Shown here piece after piece: positions 38,901-46,384 of a stretch of 64,000 nt of DNA. This DNA comes from a virus, in IMG/VR virus record IMGVR_UViG_3300033984_000268, positions 1 to 64,000 of that record; one strand, written 5' to 3'. Positions within the stretch are counted from its first letter, which is position 1. Each line of letters opens with the position of its first letter. The notes beneath the pieces were generated by a model. It had not been told where the DNA came from, did no database searches, and was given only the letters and a program-made list of their open reading frames with translations. The position numbers and the translations under genes are program-made.

Positions 38901-39992
38901 TTTATACGTAGATGAATAAACGCTGTTACCACGAGAAGTAATATCATTTAATGCATCTGTAGAAAGACCTTGTTCTGGATTATCCTTATGCCATTTTTTC
39001 ATTTCATCGTTAACAAATTCTTGACGAGCCATATTAGCTTCAAGTTTTGCTTCACCATGTGACATTGTAAATTTACGAGCATCTCTAACAATAGCACCAA
39101 CACCAACAGATAAACGTGCAAGACCATTAAGATCTTTTAACTTATCAGCAGTTCTTAAAAAATCAATTGTGTTAGCTGTAGGATTTATTGCATGAAACGC
39201 ACCTTTACCTAATTTACTCCAAAAACCACGTGCAGTATTTACATCGGTAAGATGATCAAATGCACGAAAATATTTATTTGATTGCGAAGATGCTCTCCAG
39301 GCTTTACTTATACCATTAAAACCACGTTCTAAATTTTTAGCAGTTCTAGCCATTGCCGCTGTTCCACCAAGACCACCGCTTAAAAATGTACCAATGGCTA
39401 ACAATCCTTCTTCTGCAGCAATACCGCCAATAATACCAGCAGTATATCCAGCAGATAACATAGCATTACTGGCACTTCCTAATTTACCTTCACGTGTAGA
39501 AGAATAGGTTTTCATAATGTCACCAAAGTCTTCATAGTTATCACTAGCTGAAAGGGAACCTTCTAAAAAAGTATCCTGTGCACCAATACCGGCAAGTTTT
39601 AAAAAACCTGTTCCAGCACGACCAATATCATCCCATCCATCTGTAGCAGCATTAAAAGCAGTGTTATTATCTTCATACGGATTAAACCCAACTTTACCAA
39701 ATACATCAGAACCAAAAGACTTTAATCTTTTTAAATCTGTTTGTGTGTATGAAAAGTTTTGAGATTTTCCAAAAGACTCATTTCGTTTAGGATTTTTTTG
39801 TGCAACTAGGCTAGAAGCCTGGTTAAATAATTCTTGATTTTTTTTACGAGAATCAATACCTTTCTGAATAAGTTCAAGTTTTTTTGCGTCTTCACCTGAT
39901 AGTTTTTGTACAGGTTTATTATCAACATATTGAACATCTTTTGCAGATGCTTGATCTACACCGCTGTTTTTACCAGTAACTACCTTTGCCAT
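32958..39992 (-). CDS. Giant internal virion-type protein with HExxxH motif (2344 aa)
   Basis: First of the three giant genes; the polymerase start follows its stop by 1 base. Residues about 167-218 form a Gly/Ala-rich hydrophobic region (AGYTAGIIGGIAAEEGLL, then GTFLSGGLGG), a candidate for membrane contact during DNA entry, with another near GGALIGGFMG. Most of the rest is charged helix. H1421-E-M-F-L-H1426 lies in TTMLHEMFLHPF, followed by HHELVARAF (1473-1481) and a basic FFQRMFKKMMG (1504-1514), the same order as in its two neighbours. The spacing is HExxxH, not HExxH, so activity is uncertain. An acidic Glu/Thr region near 1575-1600 precedes a coiled coil. Probably an ejected cargo protein. 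Confidence 0.75.
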   Translation of the reverse strand: MAKVVTGKNSGVDQASAKDVQYVDNKPVQKLSGEDAKKLELIQKGIDSRKKNQELFNQASSLVAQKNPKRNESFGKSQNFSYTQTDLKRLKSFGSDVFGKVGFNPYEDNNTAFNAATDGWDDIGRAGTGFLKLAGIGAQDTFLEGSLSASDNYEDFGDIMKTYSSTREGKLGSASNAMLSAGYTAGIIGGIAAEEGLLAIGTFLSGGLGGTAAMARTAKNLERGFNGISKAWRASSQSNKYFRAFDHLTDVNTARGFWSKLGKGAFHAINPTANTIDFLRTADKLKDLNGLARLSVGVGAIVRDARKFTMSHGEAKLEANMARQEFVNDEMKKWHKDNPEQGLSTDALNDITSRGNSVYSSTYKANFGLIYATNALGLDNMFTSEKALSRAFKLNKIGKAGFNVVARQPGYIGGKLVAFGGRGGRGAAEYWGQFALSGVSEGSQELGQDLISNTSKYYYGKTEQERQLRGSQWDVLSEDFDRSYNSLFHGKVKVNGKWVMNADNQGKPAGLETFLGGALIGGFMGPINTAQSLMFDFTQGGGNKTLYNAAFNRDQYKKDKDSQFKQIQAKAELLNAFIKNEHAFLQEIKKPVFAQKAIQDKILEAVQNGNTKELEDLKQEAFGLQLQTMFDNDLQDDFVKHLKGMAKDATPQELNQAFNRTDITEQNAAAFRAKLVQKADRVNEHKDQYDKIQNEMINPITVSDLRPSDKDYRANIVRYHAFENLKKEMLVSNVNIQSIADRNKAMDEKLSKSLNLSTIERDSLLDSSSLNTNIEVLETQVEGSKGLDLKGTAKRDYDKAVVKLAALKKYKESVDKIEKAEVGEFNEGDHNDMFDAYVDVLASFDQTSGLSKEEQRALANRTFDSVYDHINLTKEGKAFKKLANTLSDPTYAGNFIAEQEKVLNHILDNKTQHISNSLEAFQVRKESSKMMQMLAEKGVYFSLTELDDLVKKGIMPSRFYDIATQKEATDAQLKYAQGVVEGFYKNLTGKVITGGKDGLARKNSRSKTDTRKSKDILKQYGLTLNQMIDLNEKEGDAFLNKLISNKDLSNTERELLKAVSATKAKLIFTDNAEAPVMKVGDVVYIDIRYASSEFKDAQVSFENLVISAIVQEKIAGNIEDNATLKATATRMMEQTKALFLKTVPTANVEGLSMFNNVEEFIIEVLNNKSLQATLAQVKDEVSSSRRSLWTNMMIMVKTSLSKESALNGTMLDRGINIASQALDIPGAIDVQIEDEKTKPKKERKLSTSTNAKSKTEVKRLKDLEKMARKLNKQFGTNVSIVTSTDVAKKIVDSLKNPMHQKFADILFEAVRGYGVNDRVIELRKSFDSPALSQLLRDVYNKSESISELIENLKDLTAYEAGQLGPVIDWLTRNADNLQDGIEAVSNIFFQLDDANTAGFYDENTNTAYIVADNVNETTMLHEMFLHPFLVDAERNNVDLYGQLVANAISDDSIREYVIQVYGTEQELGTRQYHHELVARAFDIAAGRVINQKLNRNFLQKLKEFFQRMFKKMMGNQQVAFVDELDFLTTVDELATMIVKDRTQFEFWSDANIKPDAVEIISDFIAPTTETEETEETETETPFEEVNDTTEERADLQNRIRNIDAMVNNIAGKLSSGTITKSREITSLNSERTKLLIERKQLQQELDALPVSVSPTTNVVTDTPVDSSLEPIEYSEDDFNYNADGSLIYDQNVPYQQFPLTLQYAMANVFGKSHGNITESEMNVINRYIKDGHKDFIDAIVEYNQNAKAVTQAQKDNAARVEAERKERKDKPVKDVLSDDELMDHLLTKSGLTIDTSILTDSERKDLIKAFKERALDVPGIIHFIFEKKMLVELEAQQKLDDEAQARYEAEFMELLDAEEEFQRKKDRKKKRATSTSTNLDTLTAGTLEFQEEDAKGKLKTVSVKIGKALGRFISIYHPKIFKQEAEAFAKSVRDFKREVTAEKKRISDNIKFSENEVLATKELVDLFFKLERKGMLVPVIATEINKKLLEVKNPYRIRIINKKGYKPIGTIYSIEHGTKAQLKGTVALPSVKKENKIIENKLVTEEKDVLSTEEEPRTPEEIDFFSTEEGQKMIEDEFKYLEEYYNSKLFTIETGSYTGPIEDLTETERIIYNRAVAEGLYEKEEAPKKEPKRDLFMEGLAEKTEQDKVEQELNVLVNAFIKENVKEEPQKAYETHPLQKEFVSKIKNGPMATSLAYAVGVYQYVSQQSSKFSDKQIATIESILVDDKLSKGFYTNEISKEDVLMKDGARYKIMSATKNTISVFNVETSNLENLDILNFLSNIKDVVAEEVPVKKESFETKPSTKKGKIIKDALQNVFSNFDTSVAADLFVEDSIIETLKTQCK

Positions 39993-39995
39993 ATC

Positions 39996-42362
39996 TTATT
40001 TTTCTTCTTGTTTTTGTAACTCCTTATATTGTTTCAAAGCTTCATAAAAATGTAACTCTGCATCATCCCATTTTGTTGAAGATACAGGACCTATGTTAAA
40101 TTCCATTTCTTCAAATGAACCAGGCATGATTAACGAAGGTATTGAAGTTTTACCAACTAGCATACCATCTTTATTAACTATTTTTGATTGTTTAAAATCA
40201 CGTGTATTCAATAAAGGTTTTTCACCAGTGTAATTGTATGTAAAATCAGAAGTTGATTCTTGAGATGCAGCATAATGAGGATCTTTAATTTTTTGCAATT
40301 GATCGTTTGGAATAAACATTGCCATTTTTTTACCAGTATCTTCATCTTTAAAAACATAAGAACTGAACTGACGATTGCCACCAGGATGCGCATAAAATTC
40401 AGCTGTTACATTTTCACCAGCAGTTTTAAGAAATGAATGTAATTTTTTTATAGTTTCATCATTTTCTTGAAACTCATTTTTAAATGAATTTAATTTTTTG
40501 TCAATATTTTGATCGGTGATATAAACACCACCCTGGATATTTAAAACACTATTTTCAGCAGATTGATTATTAACCATTGATAAAACATTTTGAATGGTTT
40601 TAAATTTTTCCATGTTACCTGTTGAGTTTTTATTAGAAAAATCTAATCCTCTTAACGCAACAACTTGAGATGTATTGTTACCAAATCCACCAATTTTATT
40701 TCCATTTTTATCTTCAGATAAAACCATCAATGAATTTTTATATCGTTCAGAAGGATCAACATCATTAAACTTTTTAACAAAAATTTTATTTAATCTATCG
40801 TATGCTTCATCATATTTTTTTCCATGTCTATTATCATCTTGAGTTATTTTCATACCTACAGGTGACCAGTCCGTTCTGCCTTGATATGTATATTTACCAT
40901 CTTTAAACGTCATTTCATCAAAGTTAATTTTAGCACCTTTATATGCTTTTTTCATTGATTCTCTATTCACAGTTTGTTCAAAATCAGCACGAGATCTAAC
41001 TCTACCATCTTTTGTTAAAAATGAATTAACAAGTGTATTTTGATCAACAAAATCCGATAAATCAACATCTAAATTTTCACCATACATTTTTTCTTTTGCT
41101 TGGTTTCTTGATGCAGAATCTACTTTAGACCAATTATTAAATAATAAACCTGTACGAACCATTCCTTGACGACCTTTTAAAATTTCATCTTTTTGTCTAT
41201 CAACACCACCTTGATTAAAAGAAGCAGCAACTGAATCAGAATTACCATAAAAGTCATCGTGATTTAAAGAATCATGATGTTTGTCAAACAAATATTTAGT
41301 TCCATAAAAACCTAAACTACCTGCAAGTTTTGTAACAGCGTCACCTTGTTTTGCTAGATATGCATATTTAGCTTTTGGATCTTTAATGTTATTTGCTTGT
41401 CTTAATATTCCTAATGCAACACCACGATCTTTATTTTTAGAATCTCCTGTAACAGTACCGTATTTAGATACATGTGTCAATAAATCTGTAGTATATGCAA
41501 ATGATTTTTGTGCATTATCTATATCATCTTCATCTATATCTTTACCACCAGCAGCATACTTATTTAATATTTTTGATGAGTTAGCTGTCCAAGCACCCAT
41601 AACTGGTGTAGAATATTTTAAATACGTTTGTTGTATAGCTTTTTCGTGATTAACAATAGTTTTATATCCTAAATCAAAATTAGTATCAAGTGTAGAACTC
41701 ATTGCAGGAGCACCAGTTTTTTTATTCCATACACCAGATGGACCATCATGTTCACGATCATAATCTTTTTGAGCCATGAATTTATTGTCTTCCGGACGTA
41801 TAACGTACTTTGAATTGTTTTTAAAATTTTCTGGAGCCAATGTAGTTTTAAAATCTTGAAACGCGTTATATGCATTAGTGTATGTTGATGCCATGTCACT
41901 ACCACCATCCTTTAATGCTTTTAGAAATGCAGTATTGTGCTTTTCTAAAGTCTTATACTTATCAACAAAATCTTCAGAATATGATTTGTTTTTTTGTTTT
42001 AAGTTTGCTAAAACATTTGGAATCCCTACATCTATTTGTTTTAAAAAAGGATTGTTTTTATTAGGATTAGTTATCTGTTCAGTAATAGCTCTAGAAACAG
42101 CATCTGCTTGAGCTTTTTTAGAATTTTCAGCATATACTTTAGAAAATTGACCTTCATACATAGAAGCTATAAAACCCATGTCAACATCTTTAGTATTAAT
42201 ACCAAGTTTTTTTATAATTGGTGCATAATCAGTTTCAAACTTTTTAGGTGGTTGAACAGCCCTAACATTTGCTAATGGATCTTTTAAATTAATTGGTGCT
42301 GTTGGAGTTGTAGTAGCAACCGTTTTTGGTGTAGCTCTAACATTTGCTAATGGATCTGTCAT
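39996..42362 (-). CDS. Internal virion / cargo protein candidate (788 aa)
   Basis: The gene stops 3 bases before the start of the 2344-aa gene. The product is hydrophilic, rich in Lys, Asn and Asp, predicted helical over residues 50-300, with no signal peptide or membrane segment. Its N-terminus carries a duplicated octapeptide DPLANVRA at about residues 3-10 and 28-35, separated by a Thr/Pro linker. Position between the muzzle candidate and the RNA polymerase matches the region of crAss-like genomes that encodes packaged cargo proteins, so I infer a virion-internal role. No enzymatic motif is seen. Confidence 0.65.
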   Translation of the reverse strand: MTDPLANVRATPKTVATTTPTAPINLKDPLANVRAVQPPKKFETDYAPIIKKLGINTKDVDMGFIASMYEGQFSKVYAENSKKAQADAVSRAITEQITNPNKNNPFLKQIDVGIPNVLANLKQKNKSYSEDFVDKYKTLEKHNTAFLKALKDGGSDMASTYTNAYNAFQDFKTTLAPENFKNNSKYVIRPEDNKFMAQKDYDREHDGPSGVWNKKTGAPAMSSTLDTNFDLGYKTIVNHEKAIQQTYLKYSTPVMGAWTANSSKILNKYAAGGKDIDEDDIDNAQKSFAYTTDLLTHVSKYGTVTGDSKNKDRGVALGILRQANNIKDPKAKYAYLAKQGDAVTKLAGSLGFYGTKYLFDKHHDSLNHDDFYGNSDSVAASFNQGGVDRQKDEILKGRQGMVRTGLLFNNWSKVDSASRNQAKEKMYGENLDVDLSDFVDQNTLVNSFLTKDGRVRSRADFEQTVNRESMKKAYKGAKINFDEMTFKDGKYTYQGRTDWSPVGMKITQDDNRHGKKYDEAYDRLNKIFVKKFNDVDPSERYKNSLMVLSEDKNGNKIGGFGNNTSQVVALRGLDFSNKNSTGNMEKFKTIQNVLSMVNNQSAENSVLNIQGGVYITDQNIDKKLNSFKNEFQENDETIKKLHSFLKTAGENVTAEFYAHPGGNRQFSSYVFKDEDTGKKMAMFIPNDQLQKIKDPHYAASQESTSDFTYNYTGEKPLLNTRDFKQSKIVNKDGMLVGKTSIPSLIMPGSFEEMEFNIGPVSSTKWDDAELHFYEALKQYKELQKQEEK
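42262..42357. repeat. Short direct repeat encoding DPLANVRA
   Basis: The 21-base sequence CTAACATTTGCTAATGGATCT occurs at 42262-42282 and again, identical, at 42337-42357. Both copies encode the octapeptide DPLANVRA in the N-terminus of the 788-aa protein; identity at the synonymous positions suggests a recent duplication. Confidence 0.9.
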
Positions 42363-42386
42363 GATAATATTTTTTAATTATTTTTT

Positions 42387-44168
42387 TTATTTAAGTGTTT
42401 TGTAATAATTTTTAGCAAGTTGTAAATAAGTTTGGTTAGAATAATCTGATTGTTTTTTTGCCCATGTAATGAATAAATCAGTTGATGCATCGGTTGTAGA
42501 AACTGATGCAGTTTTTAATTGTTTTTTAATAAATGGTACATAATCCGTTTGAGTATAAAAACCATTTGACGCTAATTCTGCTGGAGTAACAACATCAGGA
42601 TAAACATAAGCATCTTGTTGGTCTGCTAAAAATCCATTGTATTTAATTTTTTCTTTTTTAAGTTGAGAATAATATGAATCTACACCTTTTACAACTAATG
42701 TGTTATCAGATTTTCCAGTGTCTTTATAATCTTTAAGCATTACTCCAATTGCTTCTTTAGTTAATGGATTACCATCGGTTACTGTTGCATTATAAATAAA
42801 ATCTATTTTTTTAGAATCCGAATTATTTTCCATTAAAGCAATAGCTTCTCTTTGTGAATTTAACTCTTCAGACTTATCTTTTGGTGCTTTTGCAGTAGCT
42901 TCAGCAGCATCAATTTTCATTTGTTGAATTTCTTTATCGGCAGCAATACGTTTATTTTCTATTGTAAGTTTTTGTGAAAACTCAATTTCATTTAATTTAT
43001 ATGCATCTACTTCTTTTTTTGTACTATAATCAGAATACGCTAATATTTTTGCAGAATCTTGAATCTCATCCATCATGAAAGATGCACCAGCTTGTTGATC
43101 CAATAAGTTACCGGCTGAAATAATACTCATGTTATTATTACGATTAGCCGATACTTTATTTACATACTCTAAATAATCATTTGCTTCTTTACTACTTTGT
43201 TGTAAAGCTAAAATTTCTCTATACTCATTATACTTTTGAGAACCTTCTTTAATCTTACCTTCATTGATTTGTTTTTCATAAGTGATTACTTTAGAATCAA
43301 GTATGTCTTTATCAATTTTTAATGTTGATGCTGCTCTATCAATCTTGTCAGTATAAACTTTGTGTTGGCTATTCATATAGCCAACCATAGCGTCATTCTC
43401 ATCTTTGTATTCACCGTTATTAATCTTACCTCTCATCCAACCTTTTCTTTCAACAAATGCTTTTGTAGCATACATCTCTGTAAATTTTGGATCATCTGCT
43501 AATGCTTTTGTAAACAATGCAGTTAAAGGATTAATTAATTGTGTACCATTGGTAGTTGTAACCATGTATTTACCATCTTCTGATAGTTTATCTGTGGACA
43601 TTTTAAGACCAGAGTCTTTAAAATACTTTAATGCTTTATCAAACACCTTGTTGTATGGAACATAAGTTACATCACCATAACTCATAGCTTCAGTTGAATT
43701 TAACCCTTTAAATTCTTCCATTCTATAGTTTAATGCATCTACACCTTCTTGCCAGAATTGACCACCACATTTTTCAGGATCAACACAATTTTTAAATGAT
43801 TCAGCTTTACCTATTTCATTATTGTAGTTTTTAGTCCAAACCATATCCTTAACAATATTTTTGTTAGTGTATATCGATTGGAAAACATTTGCTGCGGCTT
43901 GTACGTTTGTATCCAATGAGAAATCAAGACCTCCCATTTTTTTAATATCATGATTGATTACTTTAAAAAATTCATCGCGAGCAGCAACATTTTCAGCTCT
44001 ACTCATGTCTGAATTAAGTATGGAACCATATAAATCATTAATTTTTTTATGACCTGCAACATACGCAGACTCTTTTGTTTGCAACATTTGTTGATCAAAC
44101 GCCAAGTTACTTTGCGTTGGATGCGTCTGTGTTACATAATCTGTTACTCCATTTAAAAAAGTTGCCAT
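42387..44168 (-). CDS. Internal virion / cargo protein candidate (593 aa)
   Basis: The product is highly hydrophilic and mostly helical, with a long charged region near residues 395-435 (EFSQKLTIENKRIAADKEI) that should be a coiled coil. One paired Cys motif (NCVDPEKCGG near 125-134) is present. There is no signal or membrane segment and no recognised domain. It sits in the run of four medium-sized proteins before the giant genes; in crAss-like phages this region encodes proteins carried inside the head and tail. Spacing to the next gene is 24 bases of AT-rich sequence with no hairpin. Confidence 0.65.
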   Translation of the reverse strand: MATFLNGVTDYVTQTHPTQSNLAFDQQMLQTKESAYVAGHKKINDLYGSILNSDMSRAENVAARDEFFKVINHDIKKMGGLDFSLDTNVQAAANVFQSIYTNKNIVKDMVWTKNYNNEIGKAESFKNCVDPEKCGGQFWQEGVDALNYRMEEFKGLNSTEAMSYGDVTYVPYNKVFDKALKYFKDSGLKMSTDKLSEDGKYMVTTTNGTQLINPLTALFTKALADDPKFTEMYATKAFVERKGWMRGKINNGEYKDENDAMVGYMNSQHKVYTDKIDRAASTLKIDKDILDSKVITYEKQINEGKIKEGSQKYNEYREILALQQSSKEANDYLEYVNKVSANRNNNMSIISAGNLLDQQAGASFMMDEIQDSAKILAYSDYSTKKEVDAYKLNEIEFSQKLTIENKRIAADKEIQQMKIDAAEATAKAPKDKSEELNSQREAIALMENNSDSKKIDFIYNATVTDGNPLTKEAIGVMLKDYKDTGKSDNTLVVKGVDSYYSQLKKEKIKYNGFLADQQDAYVYPDVVTPAELASNGFYTQTDYVPFIKKQLKTASVSTTDASTDLFITWAKKQSDYSNQTYLQLAKNYYKTLK

Positions 44169-44205
44169 CTTGTAATTTTTATAAAGGTATTAATTAAATG
44201 TAAAT

Positions 44206-46383
44206 TTAAGAGTTTTTAGTTTTAACTTCATCTGGTTTCAAGATGTCATCTTCCTTAAATTTCCAGTCACCACTCATCTGTCCTTTCAAAATAGCTAACA
44301 CTGTTTTTTCATCAGTACCTGCAGGTAATTTAGATTTTAAATCGCTGTATTTTTGAGCAACATCTTCAGAACTTGTTTCTCTACCATCTAATGGTTTAGC
44401 ATTTGCCAAATAGATTTTACCTGTAAGAGGATCAATTTTTTCGTAGTTACTATTGACATTTAAGTTGTAACGATTACTTCTTTCAGTATAAGCATTGTTT
44501 ATTGCTGCAGTAATTGCATCATCTGCTTTTTCATGTGAATTAGCAAAGTTTTGTACACGTGTTGCATGTTGAGCCCACAGGTTTGTAGCATCTTGTGCAT
44601 CTTGTGCATGTTTAGCATTTGCTAACTGCGTGTTTGACTGATTAACTTGATTGTATAAACCAATGTTTTTTGTAGAATTATCATCAATTGCACCAGCTGC
44701 TTTAGCATAAACTTGAGCGTTAATACTATTTATTGCAGCTTGTGTCGATGCTTGACTTCCAAACGCACTAGCAGATCTTATTGCACCTGCAGCTAATGTA
44801 TTTGCTTCTGCAATCTTACGTTCAGGACTATCAAACTGCGGTTCTAATAAATTAAACTGTGACGCTTTTTGCCATTCAGGAATATTAAGAATATGTCGTT
44901 TAGCAGCAAAAGTACGATTCATCGTATTTATATCCTGTATTCTGAATCCATCTGGATTAATAGATGGTGGAATTGGATCTAAATTTTTGATTGTACCTTT
45001 TTTATAAACATCTTCTGGTGCAGGTTTTATTGTAATTGGTGCTTGAGGATTACCTTTAAACCCTGCAGTTTGTCCTGTAGTAGTATCCGTATAAATACCA
45101 TCAGCTTTTGATAATGGATACGCTTTATTATTAAAAGTACTTTCATCAGCAATTCCTAATTTAGGAGCTTCAAATGGAGATAATACAGTTTGTAATTCTT
45201 TACTATATGTATTTTGATTTAACGCTAATTGATGAAATGCAATATACGATGCTTGCTCTTGTGCAGTTTTATCTGAACCAGGGATTGCTAAATCTTTTTC
45301 CAGACCTTTACCTTTTAAAAAGTCGCTTGTATATTTTGATGAATTTTTATCAGTTGCATTTTGACCAATTTGTGTATAATCAATTCCATGAGCTCTTAAT
45401 GCAAGATTTCTTTTTTGCATATCAATGAAGTTATCCATAACTTCTTTTTCAGTACCTGCAGCAGACCATGTTTTATTTTTAATTGCATTACCATAATCTC
45501 TACCATGAATTGTCGAATTAGCCCAAGCATTATTGTATTCAGTAAACAATGCTTTTTTAAATTCAGGATTTTCTCTAAGGCTTTCAATGTATTGGTATTG
45601 TGCTGCAATTTGTTTATTATTATTAAATAATTTTTTCAAATCAGCATCCGAACCTTTCCATTCAGGAACAACACCGCCACCATCAACATATTTTTTTACA
45701 CCACCTAATGATAAGAATTGTGAATCACCGCCAAGTGCTGCTTGATGCAATGGACCTCCAAAGGCTGCTTGTATTGCACCTGTTGCTTGTTGTGCTTGTT
45801 CTGCATCAACTGAAAATAATTCTTCTGGCGTAACGTGTGTTTTATCAAACCAAGGATTGAATATATCAGTCATCCCATCTTTGAAATTCTTTTTAGATTC
45901 TTGCCACAATGCTAAACTTGAAAGATTGAATGCTGCATTTTTCATTGTCAATGTAGCACTATCTTTTGCAATTTTATCTTGGTATTCATCTTTAAGAATA
46001 GCTTTTGCTGTTGCTAATGCATCCAACCATTTTTTAGAAACTTCAGCAGGTGTTTTTTCACTTTTACCAGTTTCACCAAAGTATTTTAATAACTCTGGAT
46101 CTTTGATAATCATTTTTTTGTTGTTAGAAAAAATGAAAGAAGAACTTTCACCTTCTTCTCCAGCAGAAGGCGGATCCATTGGAGTTCCACCTTTAGCGTG
46201 TGTCTTACCACCAATAGCTTTTAGTTCAACAAGGTTATCCACATTACGATTGTAATTAGTCCAAATTGTTTCACCTTTTTCTGCTTCAATGGTAGCCTTT
46301 TTTTTATCAATCGGCTTTACCGTCTTATTTAGGTTCCCATCAGCTTGTCTGTTAGGAAGTCCTACCACTTTGTATTGAGCCAT
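44206..46383 (-). CDS. Virion structural / internal protein candidate (725 aa)
   Basis: I place the start at ATG 46383, one base after the upstream stop, giving MAQYKVVGLPN; an in-frame ATG six codons earlier lies in the upstream gene. Residues 50-75 contain ELKAIGGKTHAKGGTPM, a pattern seen in large phage structural proteins. Gly-rich patches follow near 210-230 (GGPLHQAALGG, LSLGGVKKYVDGGG), then Ala/Gln/Asn-rich helices near 540-640. It shares the Gly-rich patch and polar helix style with the 953-aa protein upstream, so the two may be distant relatives. Role inferred from context only. Confidence 0.65.
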   Translation of the reverse strand: MAQYKVVGLPNRQADGNLNKTVKPIDKKKATIEAEKGETIWTNYNRNVDNLVELKAIGGKTHAKGGTPMDPPSAGEEGESSSFIFSNNKKMIIKDPELLKYFGETGKSEKTPAEVSKKWLDALATAKAILKDEYQDKIAKDSATLTMKNAAFNLSSLALWQESKKNFKDGMTDIFNPWFDKTHVTPEELFSVDAEQAQQATGAIQAAFGGPLHQAALGGDSQFLSLGGVKKYVDGGGVVPEWKGSDADLKKLFNNNKQIAAQYQYIESLRENPEFKKALFTEYNNAWANSTIHGRDYGNAIKNKTWSAAGTEKEVMDNFIDMQKRNLALRAHGIDYTQIGQNATDKNSSKYTSDFLKGKGLEKDLAIPGSDKTAQEQASYIAFHQLALNQNTYSKELQTVLSPFEAPKLGIADESTFNNKAYPLSKADGIYTDTTTGQTAGFKGNPQAPITIKPAPEDVYKKGTIKNLDPIPPSINPDGFRIQDINTMNRTFAAKRHILNIPEWQKASQFNLLEPQFDSPERKIAEANTLAAGAIRSASAFGSQASTQAAINSINAQVYAKAAGAIDDNSTKNIGLYNQVNQSNTQLANAKHAQDAQDATNLWAQHATRVQNFANSHEKADDAITAAINNAYTERSNRYNLNVNSNYEKIDPLTGKIYLANAKPLDGRETSSEDVAQKYSDLKSKLPAGTDEKTVLAILKGQMSGDWKFKEDDILKPDEVKTKNS

Positions 46384-46384
46384 A

